A DNA stretch of 64,000 nt from Streptomyces abyssomicinicus (GTDB taxonomy: Bacteria > Actinomycetota > Actinomycetes > Streptomycetales > Streptomycetaceae). Below the pieces are notes generated by a model. It saw only the letters and a program-made list of their open reading frames with translations, was not told the origin of the DNA and made no database searches. The stretch is from the NCBI RefSeq assembly GCF_008974245.1, contig NZ_BBZI01000006.1, positions 1,225,126 through 1,289,125 on the forward strand, written 5' to 3'. Below, in pieces: positions 39,158-47,921 of this stretch. The first letter of the stretch is position 1, and each line of letters starts with the position of its first letter. A program made the position numbers and the translations under genes.

Positions 39158-40789
39158 TCAGACCGCGGTCGTCCCGGCCGCCCGGCGGCGGATCAGGTAC
39201 AGACCGGCGCCCAGCGCGGTCAGCAGCAGCGCGCCGCCGCCGATGAGCAGGGCGTTGCCCGCACCGGTGGAGGCCAGGCCTCCGCCGGTGTCACCGTCCT
39301 GCTCGCCGTCCTTGGCCCCGCCGTCGCCGTCCTGGCCGTCGTCCTCGCCGTCACCGGGGCCGGGCGTCGGCTCGTCGTCCTCGCCCGGGGTGGTGTCCTG
39401 GTCGCCGTTGACCACGATCCAGGCGGTGTCGTTCGACGGGTCGGAGTCCGGACGGCCGCCGTCGGGGAGGGCCGCCTTGCCCTTGGCGCCCGCCACCACC
39501 TTGTCGACGCGCAGTTCGAACGGCAGGTCGTAGGCGGCGTCGGGGAGCATCGGGGTGGCGACCGAGCAGAGGTACTCGCGCCTGTCCTCGACGTTGGCCT
39601 GCCGGCAGTTCGCCGGGGCCTTCGTCACCGTGGTGCCCTCCGGCGTCCCGACCGTGAACCTGATGGGCTCGCCGCCCGAACGGAGCGAGCTGATCCAGGC
39701 CGGGCCGTTGTTGCGGAAGCCCAGCTCGGCCGTGACGGTGTCGCCCTTGCCGCCCTTCACCGAGGCGCCGGTCAGCTCCAGGTCGATGGGGGTGTTGGTC
39801 GGGAAGTCGAGCTCGGTGTAGGTGGCGTAGTCACCGGCGTCCGCGCCCGGGACCTCGCGCAGGGTCAGCTCCGGGCCGTCGCCCGGCTTCCCGGTGCCGG
39901 AGGCCGTCCCGGTGGAGAAGCGGTAGTGGACGATGTCGAACGCGGCGTAGTCGTGGGTGGCGATCTCCATGGGCGCCGACAGCTCGTACGCCGCGCCGGC
40001 CTCGAAGGTGCCGGGGAAGACGCAGACCACGTCGGTGCCCTGGTGGAGCAGGGAGCCGGTGGTGGTCTCCGTGTACGTGCAGTTCCGGTACCGCTGCTCG
40101 AAGAGCAGGCCGTAGCTGCCGTGGACCTTGAGCACGGCGCCCTTGCCGTCCTGGCCGCCGGCGTTCCTGAAGCCGAGCGGAGCCTTCAGGGTGTCGCCCG
40201 CCGCGAACCCCTTGGGCTCGGTGAGCGTGCGGCCCTTGTAGGTGGCGCCGCCGACCAGGACGTCGATGCTCTGCGGGGTGAAGGTCAGGTTCTCGCCCTC
40301 GCCCGTGATGCGGACGGTTCCGGTGTCACCGGAGGCGCTGCGGGAGTTGGCGTTGAACTGGATGCTGCCGAGCTCGTTGTAGTACTCGCCCGCGTAGACC
40401 TCCCAGCCGCTGCAGACCGCGACCATGTCCTCCACGTCGCAGTTGTGCAGCCCCGACAGGTCGACCGAGGCGACGCCCTCCAGGTCGCTGGCGTCGACGG
40501 TGACCTTGAAGTCCGCGTAGCGGACCGGGTAGATCACGCCCTCCTCGTCCGGCTCCGGCTCCTCGCCGGGGCCCTTGAAGCCGATGGTGGCCTCCGGGCC
40601 CTGCATGCCCTCCGCGTGGTCGGCGAGGTCGACGTCCACGTGGGTCTTGCTCGCGGTGATCGGGAGGGTGAGCGGAGCCTCGTCCTCGGCCTGCGCGGTG
40701 CCCGCGAGGCCGCCGGTCAGCAGGACGGCGGTGGCCAGCAGACCGGCAGCTCCGCGGGGCCCCAGTGGCCGTCGGGCCGATGCGTTCAT
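39158..40789 (-). CDS. LAXTG-anchored surface protein
   Basis: Exported cell-wall protein, 543 aa. It has a signal peptide (1-34, ending TAQA-ED) and a long extracellular part without a recognised domain. A Pro/Asp/Gly/Glu-rich spacer (about 455-500) follows, then LASTG (505-509), a hydrophobic helix and the RRR tail. LAXTG is the recognition motif of class E sortases of Streptomyces, so covalent anchoring is expected. The middle contains repeated DUF11/CARDB-like sheets, inferred from strings such as LTEPKGFAAGDTLKAPLGFR and VTAELGFRNNGPAWI, each followed by a cysteine-containing stretch. Function is unknown. It is a paralogue of the next gene. Confidence 0.88.
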   Translation of the reverse strand: MNASARRPLGPRGAAGLLATAVLLTGGLAGTAQAEDEAPLTLPITASKTHVDVDLADHAEGMQGPEATIGFKGPGEEPEPDEEGVIYPVRYADFKVTVDASDLEGVASVDLSGLHNCDVEDMVAVCSGWEVYAGEYYNELGSIQFNANSRSASGDTGTVRITGEGENLTFTPQSIDVLVGGATYKGRTLTEPKGFAAGDTLKAPLGFRNAGGQDGKGAVLKVHGSYGLLFEQRYRNCTYTETTTGSLLHQGTDVVCVFPGTFEAGAAYELSAPMEIATHDYAAFDIVHYRFSTGTASGTGKPGDGPELTLREVPGADAGDYATYTELDFPTNTPIDLELTGASVKGGKGDTVTAELGFRNNGPAWISSLRSGGEPIRFTVGTPEGTTVTKAPANCRQANVEDRREYLCSVATPMLPDAAYDLPFELRVDKVVAGAKGKAALPDGGRPDSDPSNDTAWIVVNGDQDTTPGEDDEPTPGPGDGEDDGQDGDGGAKDGEQDGDTGGGLASTGAGNALLIGGGALLLTALGAGLYLIRRRAAGTTAV

Positions 40790-40812
40790 GAGGTGACAAC
40801 CTTTTCGCCGAA

Positions 40813-40848
40813 GGGGTGCACCGGGTGATGCACCCCGTTCGACCGAAC
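40813..40848 (-). promoter_or_regulatory. Inverted repeats in the leader of the LAXTG gene
   Basis: GGGGTGCA / TGCACCCC (8-bp arms, 8-base loop, 40813-40836) followed directly by GTTCG-AC-CGAAC (40837-40848), starting 24 bases before the start codon. They could be operator sites or leader hairpins. Confidence 0.45.
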
Positions 40849-41040
40849 ACAAGGGCCTCTGGTTGCCCGGGAGTTCATCACGAACCCGTCACACCCGCGC
40901 AGTCGGCTCGGCCGGGCGGCCGAGGAGGCGGTCCACGGGGGATTCCCTCGCACGGGCGATGCCCTCGGCGGGTCCACCCGGACCGGTGCGGACGGGTGGA
41001 CCCGCCGGGGCGGACCGGGTCGGGGCGCGTCGGACGAGGC

Positions 41041-41140
41041 CCGCGTCAGGGCGGGGTCCGCGTCAGGCCGGGACCCCGGTCAGGGCGGACCCCGGTCAGG
41101 CCGGGGTCCCGGTCAGGGCGGGACCCCGGTCAGGGGCGCC
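41041..41140. repeat. 17-bp tandem repeats spanning a stop codon
   Basis: About six units with a 17-base period (for example CCGCGTCAGGGCGGGGT and CCGGTCAGGGCGGGACC). The last units contain the TGA of the gene at 41130-42530. The 250 bases between here and 40790 hold further GGGTGGACCCGCC-type GC-rich sequence with no gene. Confidence 0.75.
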
Positions 41141-42530
41141 CGACCGGGTTCACGACGATCGCGGCGGTGTCGTCGGCGTGGTCCGAGTCCTGCGACAGGT
41201 CGCCCGCGAGGGTGACGGATCCCTTCGCTCCGTGCACCTTCCTCTCGACGCGCAGTTCGAAGACGTACGTCCACCGGGCATCCTCCGCGACCGCGTCCAG
41301 CCGGCACCGGTGGCGTCCGTCCCCTTCGGGGGCGCAGCCCGCGGGCGCGCCGACCACCGTGGTGCCCGGCGGGGCGTCGAGAACCAGGGACAGCGGCTCG
41401 CCCCCGCCGGCGCCGGAGTACCAGGCGGGGCCCGCGTTGCGGAAGCCGGCCTCTACGGTCACCGTGCGGCCGGTGCCGGCGCGTGCCGTGTCGCCGGTCA
41501 GCTCGAGGTCGTAGGCACCGGTGCTCGGCAGCGTCAGCGTGACGTCGTCGGCGTGTCCCTCGGCCGGCCCGGCCGCCCGCCGCACGGCCAGCGGGGCGCC
41601 GTCGCCCCGCACGAAGGCACGGCCCGCCGTCAGTTCGGCGGCCCGCGCGGCCCCGCCCTCCTGGAACGTGTACGTGAAGGCCTCGCGGAGCGCGAAGGGG
41701 CGGGCGGTGACGCCGAAGGGCTCCGTGAGCTCGTAGGCCGCGCCCGCCTCGAAGGTGCCCGGCACGACGCAGACGGCCTCGGCGCCCTGTGCCGTCAGGG
41801 GGCCCTCGGTGGTCTCGGCGTACCAGCAGTTGTCGTGGGCCCGCGCGAAGGCGAGCCCACGGGTGCCGGTGACGCGCAGGACGGCGCCCTGGCCGGTGAG
41901 GCCGTTGCCGATGCGGAAGCCCAGCGGGGCGGGAAGGACGTCACCGGCGCGGAACCCGGCCGGTTCGGTGAGGACCCGCTCCTGGTACTCGGGGGCGGCC
42001 ACCCGGACGGTCAGGGGGAACGAGGTGAAGGCCAGCCCTTCGCCCTGCCCGGTCAGGGTGAACGTGCCGGTCGCGCCGGGCACGGCCTCGGGGTCGACAC
42101 GCAGCGTGAGGACGTCGACCGGCGCGTCCGGCCAGTACATCCGGTCGTACGCGCAGGTGGTGACCGGGCCGTCCCCGCAGGACAGGTCGACCGAGGCGAT
42201 GCCGTCGAGGCCGCTCGCGTCGAAGGTGAGGGTGTAGGGCCCGTCGTGCACCGGGGGGACCACTCCGGTCTCCGGGTCCGGCTCGGGTTCGGAGACCGGC
42301 ACCTCCAGGTACGGGAAGACCTCCACCCACTGGCCCGGCAGCACGTCCAGCTGCTGGGGGGAGAAGCCGACGGAGACGGGCCAGGGATCCGTGGTTCCGG
42401 CCCGGGCGGTTCCCGTGGTGCCGCCGAGCAGAAGTGCCGTCACCGCCAGCAGCCCCAGCGCCCCCCGGCGGCGGGCGCCCCGGCCCACCCGCTCACGTCT
42501 TCCGCGTCGCCGTCGCACGTCCCACGTCAT
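41130..42530 (-). CDS. Secreted paralogue of the LAXTG protein, anchor missing
   Basis: Exported protein, 466 aa, with an arginine-rich n-region and signal peptide ending near TARA-GT. It aligns with the neighbouring protein along its length: VLTEPAGFRAGDVLPAPLGF here versus LTEPKGFAAGDTLKAPLGF there; VVPGTFEAGAAYELTEP versus VFPGTFEAGAAYELSAP; DDTAAIVVNP versus NDTAWIVVNG. It ends exactly where the partner begins its Pro/Asp-rich spacer, so it has no LAXTG, no helix and no Arg tail. It should be released. Function unknown. Confidence 0.85.
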   Translation of the reverse strand: MTWDVRRRRGRRERVGRGARRRGALGLLAVTALLLGGTTGTARAGTTDPWPVSVGFSPQQLDVLPGQWVEVFPYLEVPVSEPEPDPETGVVPPVHDGPYTLTFDASGLDGIASVDLSCGDGPVTTCAYDRMYWPDAPVDVLTLRVDPEAVPGATGTFTLTGQGEGLAFTSFPLTVRVAAPEYQERVLTEPAGFRAGDVLPAPLGFRIGNGLTGQGAVLRVTGTRGLAFARAHDNCWYAETTEGPLTAQGAEAVCVVPGTFEAGAAYELTEPFGVTARPFALREAFTYTFQEGGAARAAELTAGRAFVRGDGAPLAVRRAAGPAEGHADDVTLTLPSTGAYDLELTGDTARAGTGRTVTVEAGFRNAGPAWYSGAGGGEPLSLVLDAPPGTTVVGAPAGCAPEGDGRHRCRLDAVAEDARWTYVFELRVERKVHGAKGSVTLAGDLSQDSDHADDTAAIVVNPVGRP

Positions 42531-42552
42531 GGCGTTGCCCTCCCGTCACCAC

Positions 42553-42643
42553 GCGGGCGCCGGCCGGCGCCCGGCTCGTACGACGGCCTGCCGGCGCCAC
42601 CGGTTGCCCCGACATGCCGGAAAGAAGCGGAAGAGTGCTTCCG
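42553..42643. other. Palindromes between paralogue gene and reductase gene
   Basis: A 20-base perfect palindrome lies at 42554-42573 (half site CGGGCGCCGG), 24 bases upstream of the paralogue start, and CGGAAG-AGTG-CTTCCG at 42628-42643. Direct repeats CCTCGTCAGGACCG occur at 42664 and 42686, the second within the end of the reductase gene. Operator or terminator roles are possible. Confidence 0.35.
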
Positions 42644-42690
42644 GTCGTCATGACCGGGGCGACCCTCGTCAGGACCGAGGGCGCTCCTCG

Positions 42691-44043
42691 TCAGGACCGG
42701 GGGGCGATCTTCTTCAGGGCGGTCAGGACGCGGTCCACGGCGTCTCCGCCGGTGGGATCGGTCAGGTTGTTCACCAGGCGGAAGGCGATCTTCATCAGCT
42801 GCGGGTGGGACAGCCCCCGCTCGGTGGCCAGTCCCATCAGCGCCGGCCGGCCGATCAGCTTCACGAAGGCACGGCCGAGCGTGTAGTAGCCGCCGTGGGT
42901 GTCCTTCAGGACGCGCGGGTAGAGCCGCAGCGCCGCCTCACGGCCCTGCGCGGTGCGCCGGGCCCGGGCCTGCGCCACCACCTCGGCGGCGGTACGCCCG
43001 GATTCCATCGCATAGGCGATGCCCTCGCCGTTGAACGGGTTGACGGCGCCCGCCGCGTCGCCGACCAGCAGCAGCCCGTCGGCGTAGTGGGGCTGCCGGT
43101 TGAAGCCCATCGGCAGCGCGGCGCCGCGGACCGGGCCGGTCATGTGTTCAGGGGTGAAGCCCCACTCCTCCGGCAGGGAGGCGCACCAGTCCCGCAGCAC
43201 CCGTCGCCAGTCCGGGTCCGGGTACGGCAGCGAGGCGTCCAGGACGCCCAGGCCCACGTTGCAGGTGCCGTCCCCCAGGCCGAAGACCCAGGCGTAGCCG
43301 GGCAGCAGGCGGCCGCCGGGGCCCGGCCGGTCCCGCACCTCCAGCCAGGACTCCAGGTAGTCGTCGTCGTGGCGCGGGCTGGTGAAGTAGGTCCGCACGG
43401 CCACTCCCATCGGCCGGTCCGCGCGGCGCCGCAGTCCCGTCGCGAGGGAGAGGCGGCTGGAGTTGCCGTCGGCCGCCACCACCAGCGGGGCGCGGAACGT
43501 CACCGGACGCTTCTCCTCGCCGAGCCTGGCGTGTACGCCGGCGATGCGGCCGGTGCGGTCGTCGAGGACCGGTCCGGTGACGTTGCAGCGCTGGAGGAGA
43601 CGGGCTCCGGCCTTCTCCGCCTGCCGGGCCAGCCGTTCGTCGAAGTCGTCGCGGCGGCGGACGAGTCCGTGGTCCGGGAAGGTGGCCAGCTGCGGCCAGT
43701 CCAGCTCCAGCCGCATCCCGCCGGCGATCACGCGCAGCCCCTTGTTGGGCAGCCAGCCGGCCTCCGGGGAGGTGTCGACGCCCATCGCCACCAGTTCCTT
43801 GACGGCCCGGGGGGTGAGGCCGTCGCCGCAGACCTTCTCGCGGGGGAAGGCGGTCTTCTCCAGCAGCAGGACGTCGAGTCCGGCGCGGGCCAGATGATGG
43901 GCGGCGGCCGAGCCGGACGGCCCGGCGCCGACCACGATCACGTCGGCGTCCGCCGCGCTGCCGGGGTCCACGGCGCTGTCGGGGCTCGCCGCACTGTCGG
44001 TGTCCGCGGTGCTGTCGGGGCGGTCGGGGAGCGGCTCGGTCAC
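42691..44043 (-). CDS. Geranylgeranyl reductase family flavoprotein (MenJ-like)
   Basis: FAD-dependent reductase of prenyl double bonds, 450 aa. The dinucleotide motif GAGPSG is at 39-44, after a Ser/Asp-rich leader. It has FPREKVCGDGLTPRAVKEL and the second FAD motif LLLVGDAAGAVNPFNGEGIA. In mycobacteria the MenJ member saturates a menaquinone isoprene unit; Streptomyces menaquinones are also partly saturated and the menaquinone methyltransferase gene is close by, so that role is inferred. The GTG at 44043 (GGGGAGA upstream) is preferred over an ATG 39 bases earlier that lacks a ribosome site and would lie close to the divergent gene. Confidence 0.87.
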   Translation of the reverse strand: MTEPLPDRPDSTADTDSAASPDSAVDPGSAADADVIVVGAGPSGSAAAHHLARAGLDVLLLEKTAFPREKVCGDGLTPRAVKELVAMGVDTSPEAGWLPNKGLRVIAGGMRLELDWPQLATFPDHGLVRRRDDFDERLARQAEKAGARLLQRCNVTGPVLDDRTGRIAGVHARLGEEKRPVTFRAPLVVAADGNSSRLSLATGLRRRADRPMGVAVRTYFTSPRHDDDYLESWLEVRDRPGPGGRLLPGYAWVFGLGDGTCNVGLGVLDASLPYPDPDWRRVLRDWCASLPEEWGFTPEHMTGPVRGAALPMGFNRQPHYADGLLLVGDAAGAVNPFNGEGIAYAMESGRTAAEVVAQARARRTAQGREAALRLYPRVLKDTHGGYYTLGRAFVKLIGRPALMGLATERGLSHPQLMKIAFRLVNNLTDPTGGDAVDRVLTALKKIAPRS

Positions 44044-44134
44044 AGCGGATTCTCCCCGGGAACGAGGGTGCCGACGGGGCATGACATGGGCAGTCTATGC
44101 AGCGACCACCGATCTCCGGCCGAAGGCAGACCCC

Positions 44135-44647
44135 GTGAACCGAACGCTTCCCGTGGTGAGACTCCGCGTCCCGACCGACGAGGACGCCTGGACCTGGCAC
44201 GAGCTCTTCGACGACCCGGAGGTGATGGAGTTCTTCGGCGGCGTCTCCCGGGACGTCTCCTCCTACCAGCTGAGCACGGCCCGCCAGCGCAGGAACGCGG
44301 CCGAACACGGCTACTGCTTCTGGTCGGTGCTCGACGAGGAGGAAAGGGTGATGGGCTTCGTCGGCGCCCAGCCGTGGCCGCAGGACTGGGGGCCGGCGGT
44401 CGGCGAGATCGAGATCGGCTGGCGGCTGGGCCGCCGGTACTGGGGACGGGGCTACGTGACCGCGGCGGCCCGGCAGACGCTGGAGCGGGTCCGGGAGGCC
44501 GGGGTCGAGTCGGTGGTGGCGATGGTCGACGCGGAGAACGAGCGGTCCGTCGCGGTCACCCGGAGGCTGGGCATGGAGCTCGTCCAGCGGTTCGTCACCC
44601 CGGACCTGGGTCGGGAGGGGCACATGTACCGGCTCTCCCTGGTCTGA
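44135..44647 (+). CDS. GNAT acetyltransferase (RimJ/RimL type)
   Basis: 170-aa N-acetyltransferase. It matches the RimJ/RimL-like group: RLRVPTDEDAWTWHELFDDP at the start, EIEIGWRLGRRYWGRGYVTA with the acetyl-CoA pocket R-x-x-G-x-G/A-like segment, and DAENERSVAVTRRLGMEL. It may acetylate a protein N-terminus or a small molecule. The GTG start at 44135 has only a weak site; the transcript may be short-leadered. It is divergent from the reductase gene. Confidence 0.88.
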   Translation: MNRTLPVVRLRVPTDEDAWTWHELFDDPEVMEFFGGVSRDVSSYQLSTARQRRNAAEHGYCFWSVLDEEERVMGFVGAQPWPQDWGPAVGEIEIGWRLGRRYWGRGYVTAAARQTLERVREAGVESVVAMVDAENERSVAVTRRLGMELVQRFVTPDLGREGHMYRLSLV

Positions 44648-44727
44648 CGCCGCGGGAGGTGGGACCGGGTGCCACGGCACGGGGTCCGGCGGCTCGCCGG
44701 GCCCCGCCGCCACGGCCCCGTCAGACC
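44641..44727. terminator. Nested hairpin between convergent genes
   Basis: An inner 12-bp stem (44680-44691 / 44695-44706, one U-G, loop GCT) lies inside outer 9-bp arms GGTCTGACG (44641) and CGTCAGACC (44719). The outer arms contain both stop codons. Likely a shared terminator. Confidence 0.6.
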
Positions 44728-45416
44728 CGCTTGAACCCCCGGTGCAGCGCCACGATGCCGCCCGTGAGGTTGCGCCAGGCCACCTCGCTCCAGCCTGCCT
44801 TGCCCAGCAGGGCCGCCAGGGACGGCTGGTCGGGCCACTCCTGGATCGACTCGGCCAGGTACACGTACGCGTCCGGGTTGGACGAGACGGCCCGCGCCAC
44901 CGGCGGCAGCGCCTTCATCAGGTACTCCATGTAGACCGTGCGGAACGGCGCCCACACCGGCCGGCTGAACTCGCTGATCACCACGCGCCCGCCGGGCTTG
45001 GTGACCCGGTACATCTCGGCGAGCGCGGTGTCGGTGTCCTGCACGTTGCGCAGGCCGAAGGAGATGGTGACGGCGTCGAACGTGCCGTCCGCGAACGGGA
45101 GCCGGGTCGCGTCGCCCGCCGTGAACGGCATCCACGGGTGGCGTTCCTTGCCGACCCGGAGCATGCCGAGGGAGAAGTCGCACGGCACCACGTACGCCCC
45201 GGCCTCCGCGAACGGCTGCGAGGAGGTCGCCGTACCGGCCGCCAGGTCCAGCACCTTCTGCCCCGGACGCGCGTCCACCGCCTTGGCGACCGCCTTGCGC
45301 CACAACCGGGCCTGGCCCAGGGACAGCACGTCGTTGGTCAGGTCGTAGCGTTTCGCCACCCCGTCGAACATCGAGGCGACTTCGTGCGGCTGCTTGTCCA
45401 AGGATGCGCGGGTCAC
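44721..45416 (-). CDS. menG: Demethylmenaquinone methyltransferase
   Basis: SAM-dependent methyltransferase performing the last ring methylation of menaquinone, 231 aa (UbiE/MenG family). Motif I is [15 protein letters not shown], preceded by [20 protein letters not shown], a family signature; [20 protein letters not shown] and [13 protein letters not shown] follow. The GTG at 45416 gives the normal family N-terminus; an ATG three codons upstream is possible. With mqnA and mqnC in this window the futalosine pathway is indicated. Confidence 0.94.
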   Translation of the reverse strand: MTRASLDKQPHEVASMFDGVAKRYDLTNDVLSLGQARLWRKAVAKAVDARPGQKVLDLAAGTATSSQPFAEAGAYVVPCDFSLGMLRVGKERHPWMPFTAGDATRLPFADGTFDAVTISFGLRNVQDTDTALAEMYRVTKPGGRVVISEFSRPVWAPFRTVYMEYLMKALPPVARAVSSNPDAYVYLAESIQEWPDQPSLAALLGKAGWSEVAWRNLTGGIVALHRGFKRV

Positions 45417-45565
45417 GCCGCCCATTGTTGCAGCCGCCTTCCGGCCGGACACCGATGCCCCGGCGGTCGTCGGCCCGCGCCGTTCCCACGGCCCGGAACC
45501 CACCCGCAACCCCCGGCCCGGAACCCGCTGCTCGGGACCGGGCCTCGAAAACTCCGGTTCCCTCT

Positions 45566-45590
45566 CAACCTTTTCGCGGCCGGCGCGATC
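45566..45590 (+). promoter_or_regulatory. Possible ECF-type promoter before the sigma gene
   Basis: CAACC (45566-45570) and CGATC (45586-45590) are 15 bases apart, resembling AACC/CGTC-type ECF promoters. It would suit autoregulation by the sigma factor 64 bases downstream. Weak evidence. Confidence 0.3.
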
Positions 45591-45653
45591 GAACCAGGGT
45601 GAGTGATGTGACGGCGGCCCGCCCGCCGCCACCGAGACACGGGGAGGGTGTGT

Positions 45654-46166
45654 ATGCCGGACTCCGACCGGCGACGGGACTTCGAGGAGTACGCGCGCGC
45701 CGCACAGGGCCGTCTGTACCGGACGGCCTACCTGCTGTGCGGGAACGCGGAGAACGCCCGTGACCTGGTGCAGACGACGCTGGCGAGGCTGTTCCAGTAC
45801 TGGCGGCGCGCGCAGGCCGCCGACTGCCTGGACGGTTACGCCCGGACGGTCCTCACCCGGGTCTACCTCGCGGAACGGCGACGCGGTCTGCGCGACCTGC
45901 TCCACCACAGCCGCCAGGATCCGGTGGTCGCCGGACCACAGCCCGACCTCCGGGTGACCCTGCTCGCCGCGCTGGCCGAACTGCCGCCGCGCGCACGGGC
46001 GATGGTCGTACTGCGCTACTGGGAGGACCAGAGCGTGTCGGCCGTAGCCCATCAGCTGCGGTGCAGCGAGTCGACGGTCAAGAGCCAGTGCTCCCGCTCC
46101 CTCGCCCGGCTCCGGGAACAACTCGGCGACGCGCACGCCTACGCCGCCGAGGTCCCCTCGCGATGA
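45654..46166 (+). CDS. ECF sigma factor (SigE-family)
   Basis: Extracytoplasmic-function sigma factor, 170 aa. Region 2 spans about 8-75 ([39 protein letters not shown]). Region 4 spans about 105-160 ([40 protein letters not shown]). ATG 45654 is chosen for its GGGGAGGG at 45641-45648; an upstream GTG would add two residues. It heads a three-gene set with a membrane anti-sigma-like protein 35 bases downstream and a DUF3152 protein. It should direct RNA polymerase to envelope-stress or similar promoters. Confidence 0.92.
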   Translation: MPDSDRRRDFEEYARAAQGRLYRTAYLLCGNAENARDLVQTTLARLFQYWRRAQAADCLDGYARTVLTRVYLAERRRGLRDLLHHSRQDPVVAGPQPDLRVTLLAALAELPPRARAMVVLRYWEDQSVSAVAHQLRCSESTVKSQCSRSLARLREQLGDAHAYAAEVPSR

Positions 46167-46201
46167 CGCCCCGCCCATGACAACGGAAGAGAGGCACTCC
46201 C

Positions 46202-46960
46202 ATGTCCCACGACGACGAGACCCTGCTGGTCCGGGACCTCATGCGGCGCACCGCCGACGAGCTCCCCGCCCTGCCCGATCTGACCCCCGAGGCGGTGCGG
46301 CTGGGGCGACGCCGCCGGACCCGGCTGCGGACGGCGGCGTTCGCCGGGGTCGCCGGCGCGGCGGCCGCCTGCGTGGCGGCCCTTCCCCTGCCCGGCCCGT
46401 GGGCCGGAGAGCCTGGCGGGGCCGCACCGGCCGCCCCGGCACACGCCGTGCCGTCGCGCGGCCCCGGCACGACGCAGAGCGGACAACTCCAGGAGTTCCA
46501 GCAGCGGACGGCCGCCACCCTCGGCGCCACCCTGGGCGGGCGGCTGGGGACGATCCAGCCGGAGGCGGACCGGGCGGACCGGTACCGGGCGGCGGGCGGC
46601 GTCGGGGCGGACACCTTCCTGGTGGTGATCACCGTGCGTCCCGCGTACAGCGACCCGCCGAGGTGCGTGGACATTCCCGAGAAGCACTCCCGCTGCGCGT
46701 CCGTGACCCTCCCTGACGGCACCGTGGGCGCCTTCCGCACCGAGCCGATGGACGGCGGTCCGCTGACCGGTGTCTCGTTCACCCATGCCCACGAGGGCTC
46801 CGAGGTCGAACTCGCCGTCCACCCCGACCATGCCGTCGGACTCGTGCCGCCGATCACCGTGGAGCAGCTCGCGGAGGCCGCCGAGGACGCCCGGCTGCTG
46901 ACCGCCCTCCGGCGGGCGGCAGGCAGCCCTCTCTTCGAGGAGGGCCGGTCCGATGGGTGA
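46202..46960 (+). CDS. Membrane anti-sigma-like protein
   Basis: 252-aa protein encoded directly after the sigma factor. Residues 1-40 are cytoplasmic ([20 protein letters not shown]), followed by an Arg-rich stop, one helix (about 43-62), a Pro/Ala-rich linker and an extracellular domain without a recognised family. Genetic position and topology suggest it holds the sigma factor at the membrane, although the classical zinc-binding HxxxCxxC motif is absent. The next gene overlaps it by 8 bases. Confidence 0.75.
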   Translation: MSHDDETLLVRDLMRRTADELPALPDLTPEAVRLGRRRRTRLRTAAFAGVAGAAAACVAALPLPGPWAGEPGGAAPAAPAHAVPSRGPGTTQSGQLQEFQQRTAATLGATLGGRLGTIQPEADRADRYRAAGGVGADTFLVVITVRPAYSDPPRCVDIPEKHSRCASVTLPDGTVGAFRTEPMDGGPLTGVSFTHAHEGSEVELAVHPDHAVGLVPPITVEQLAEAAEDARLLTALRRAAGSPLFEEGRSDG

Positions 46961-47858
46961 GCGTGGTCGGCGCCGGGCCGTCCCGGCGGGCCGGGCCGGG
47001 TTACGCCGGGCCCGCCACAGACGCCGTCGTGCCCTGTTCGGAATCTGCGTGGCGCTGTGTCTGGGCACGACGGCGACGGTGGCGGCGATCGGCCGGCCGG
47101 TGGTGCCGGGGCTGCCCGGCCTGTCCGCGGACGCGCGGTCCACGCCGTCCCCCGGCCGCCCGGCGGCCGCCTCCCGCACACCGCCGGCCACGTCGTCGGC
47201 CACACCGGCGGCCACACCGGGGGCCACACCGGGGGCCTCGGCTTCGGGTCCGCGGCCGTCCGCCGGGTCGGAGCGGGACGAGGAGCCGGAACCTCCGGCC
47301 GTCCCCGAGTCGGGTCCGGGGACGTTCACCGTCGCCCGGGCCGGCGCCGTGACCGGCGGCGGGTACCCGTACCGGGTGGAGGTGGAGGACGACAGCGGCG
47401 TCGACCCGGACGGGGCGGCCGCCCGGATCGCCGAGATCCTCGCCGACGAGCGGGGCTGGGCCCGTGACGGCCGCACGTCCTTCCGCCAGGTCGACGACGA
47501 CAGCGCCACGCTCGTCATCCGGATAGCCACCCCGGACACCACCGACCGGCTGTGCGCCCGCTACGGCCTGGACACCGGCGGCGAGGTCAACTGCCGCGCC
47601 GGCCGGACCGTCGCCGTCAACCTGCGGCGCTGGCAACTCGGTTCGCCCCGGTTCGCCGGCTCGCCCGACGAGTACCGGGCGCTGATCATCAACCACGAGG
47701 TGGGCCACTGGCTCGGCCACGGCCACAGGGGCTGCCCCGGTCCGGGCCGCAGGGCCCCGGTGATGATGCAGCAGATCAAGGGCCTGGACGGCTGTGTGTC
47801 CAACGCCTGGCCCTACGCGGAGAACGGGACGTACCTCTCCGGGCCGTCCGTCCCCTGA
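46953..47858 (+). CDS. DUF3152 membrane-linked metalloprotease-like protein
   Basis: 301-aa protein with an Arg-rich N-terminus, one helix (about 27-47), a Ser/Thr/Pro linker with ATPAATPGATPG repeats, and an extracellular DUF3152 domain. The domain contains a complete zincin motif HEVGHWLGHGH (His248, Glu249, His252, His258), the HExxHxxGxxH pattern of metzincin-type proteases. This predicts an extracellular zinc peptidase, though activity has not been shown for the family to my knowledge. It overlaps the anti-sigma-like gene. Confidence 0.82.
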   Translation: MGERGRRRAVPAGRAGLRRARHRRRRALFGICVALCLGTTATVAAIGRPVVPGLPGLSADARSTPSPGRPAAASRTPPATSSATPAATPGATPGASASGPRPSAGSERDEEPEPPAVPESGPGTFTVARAGAVTGGGYPYRVEVEDDSGVDPDGAAARIAEILADERGWARDGRTSFRQVDDDSATLVIRIATPDTTDRLCARYGLDTGGEVNCRAGRTVAVNLRRWQLGSPRFAGSPDEYRALIINHEVGHWLGHGHRGCPGPGRRAPVMMQQIKGLDGCVSNAWPYAENGTYLSGPSVP

Positions 47859-47921
47859 CCGTCCGGTGCTCCGGTGTACGCCCGACGTGGCGTCGGCCCG
47901 GCAAGGCGTCGACGCGACCGG

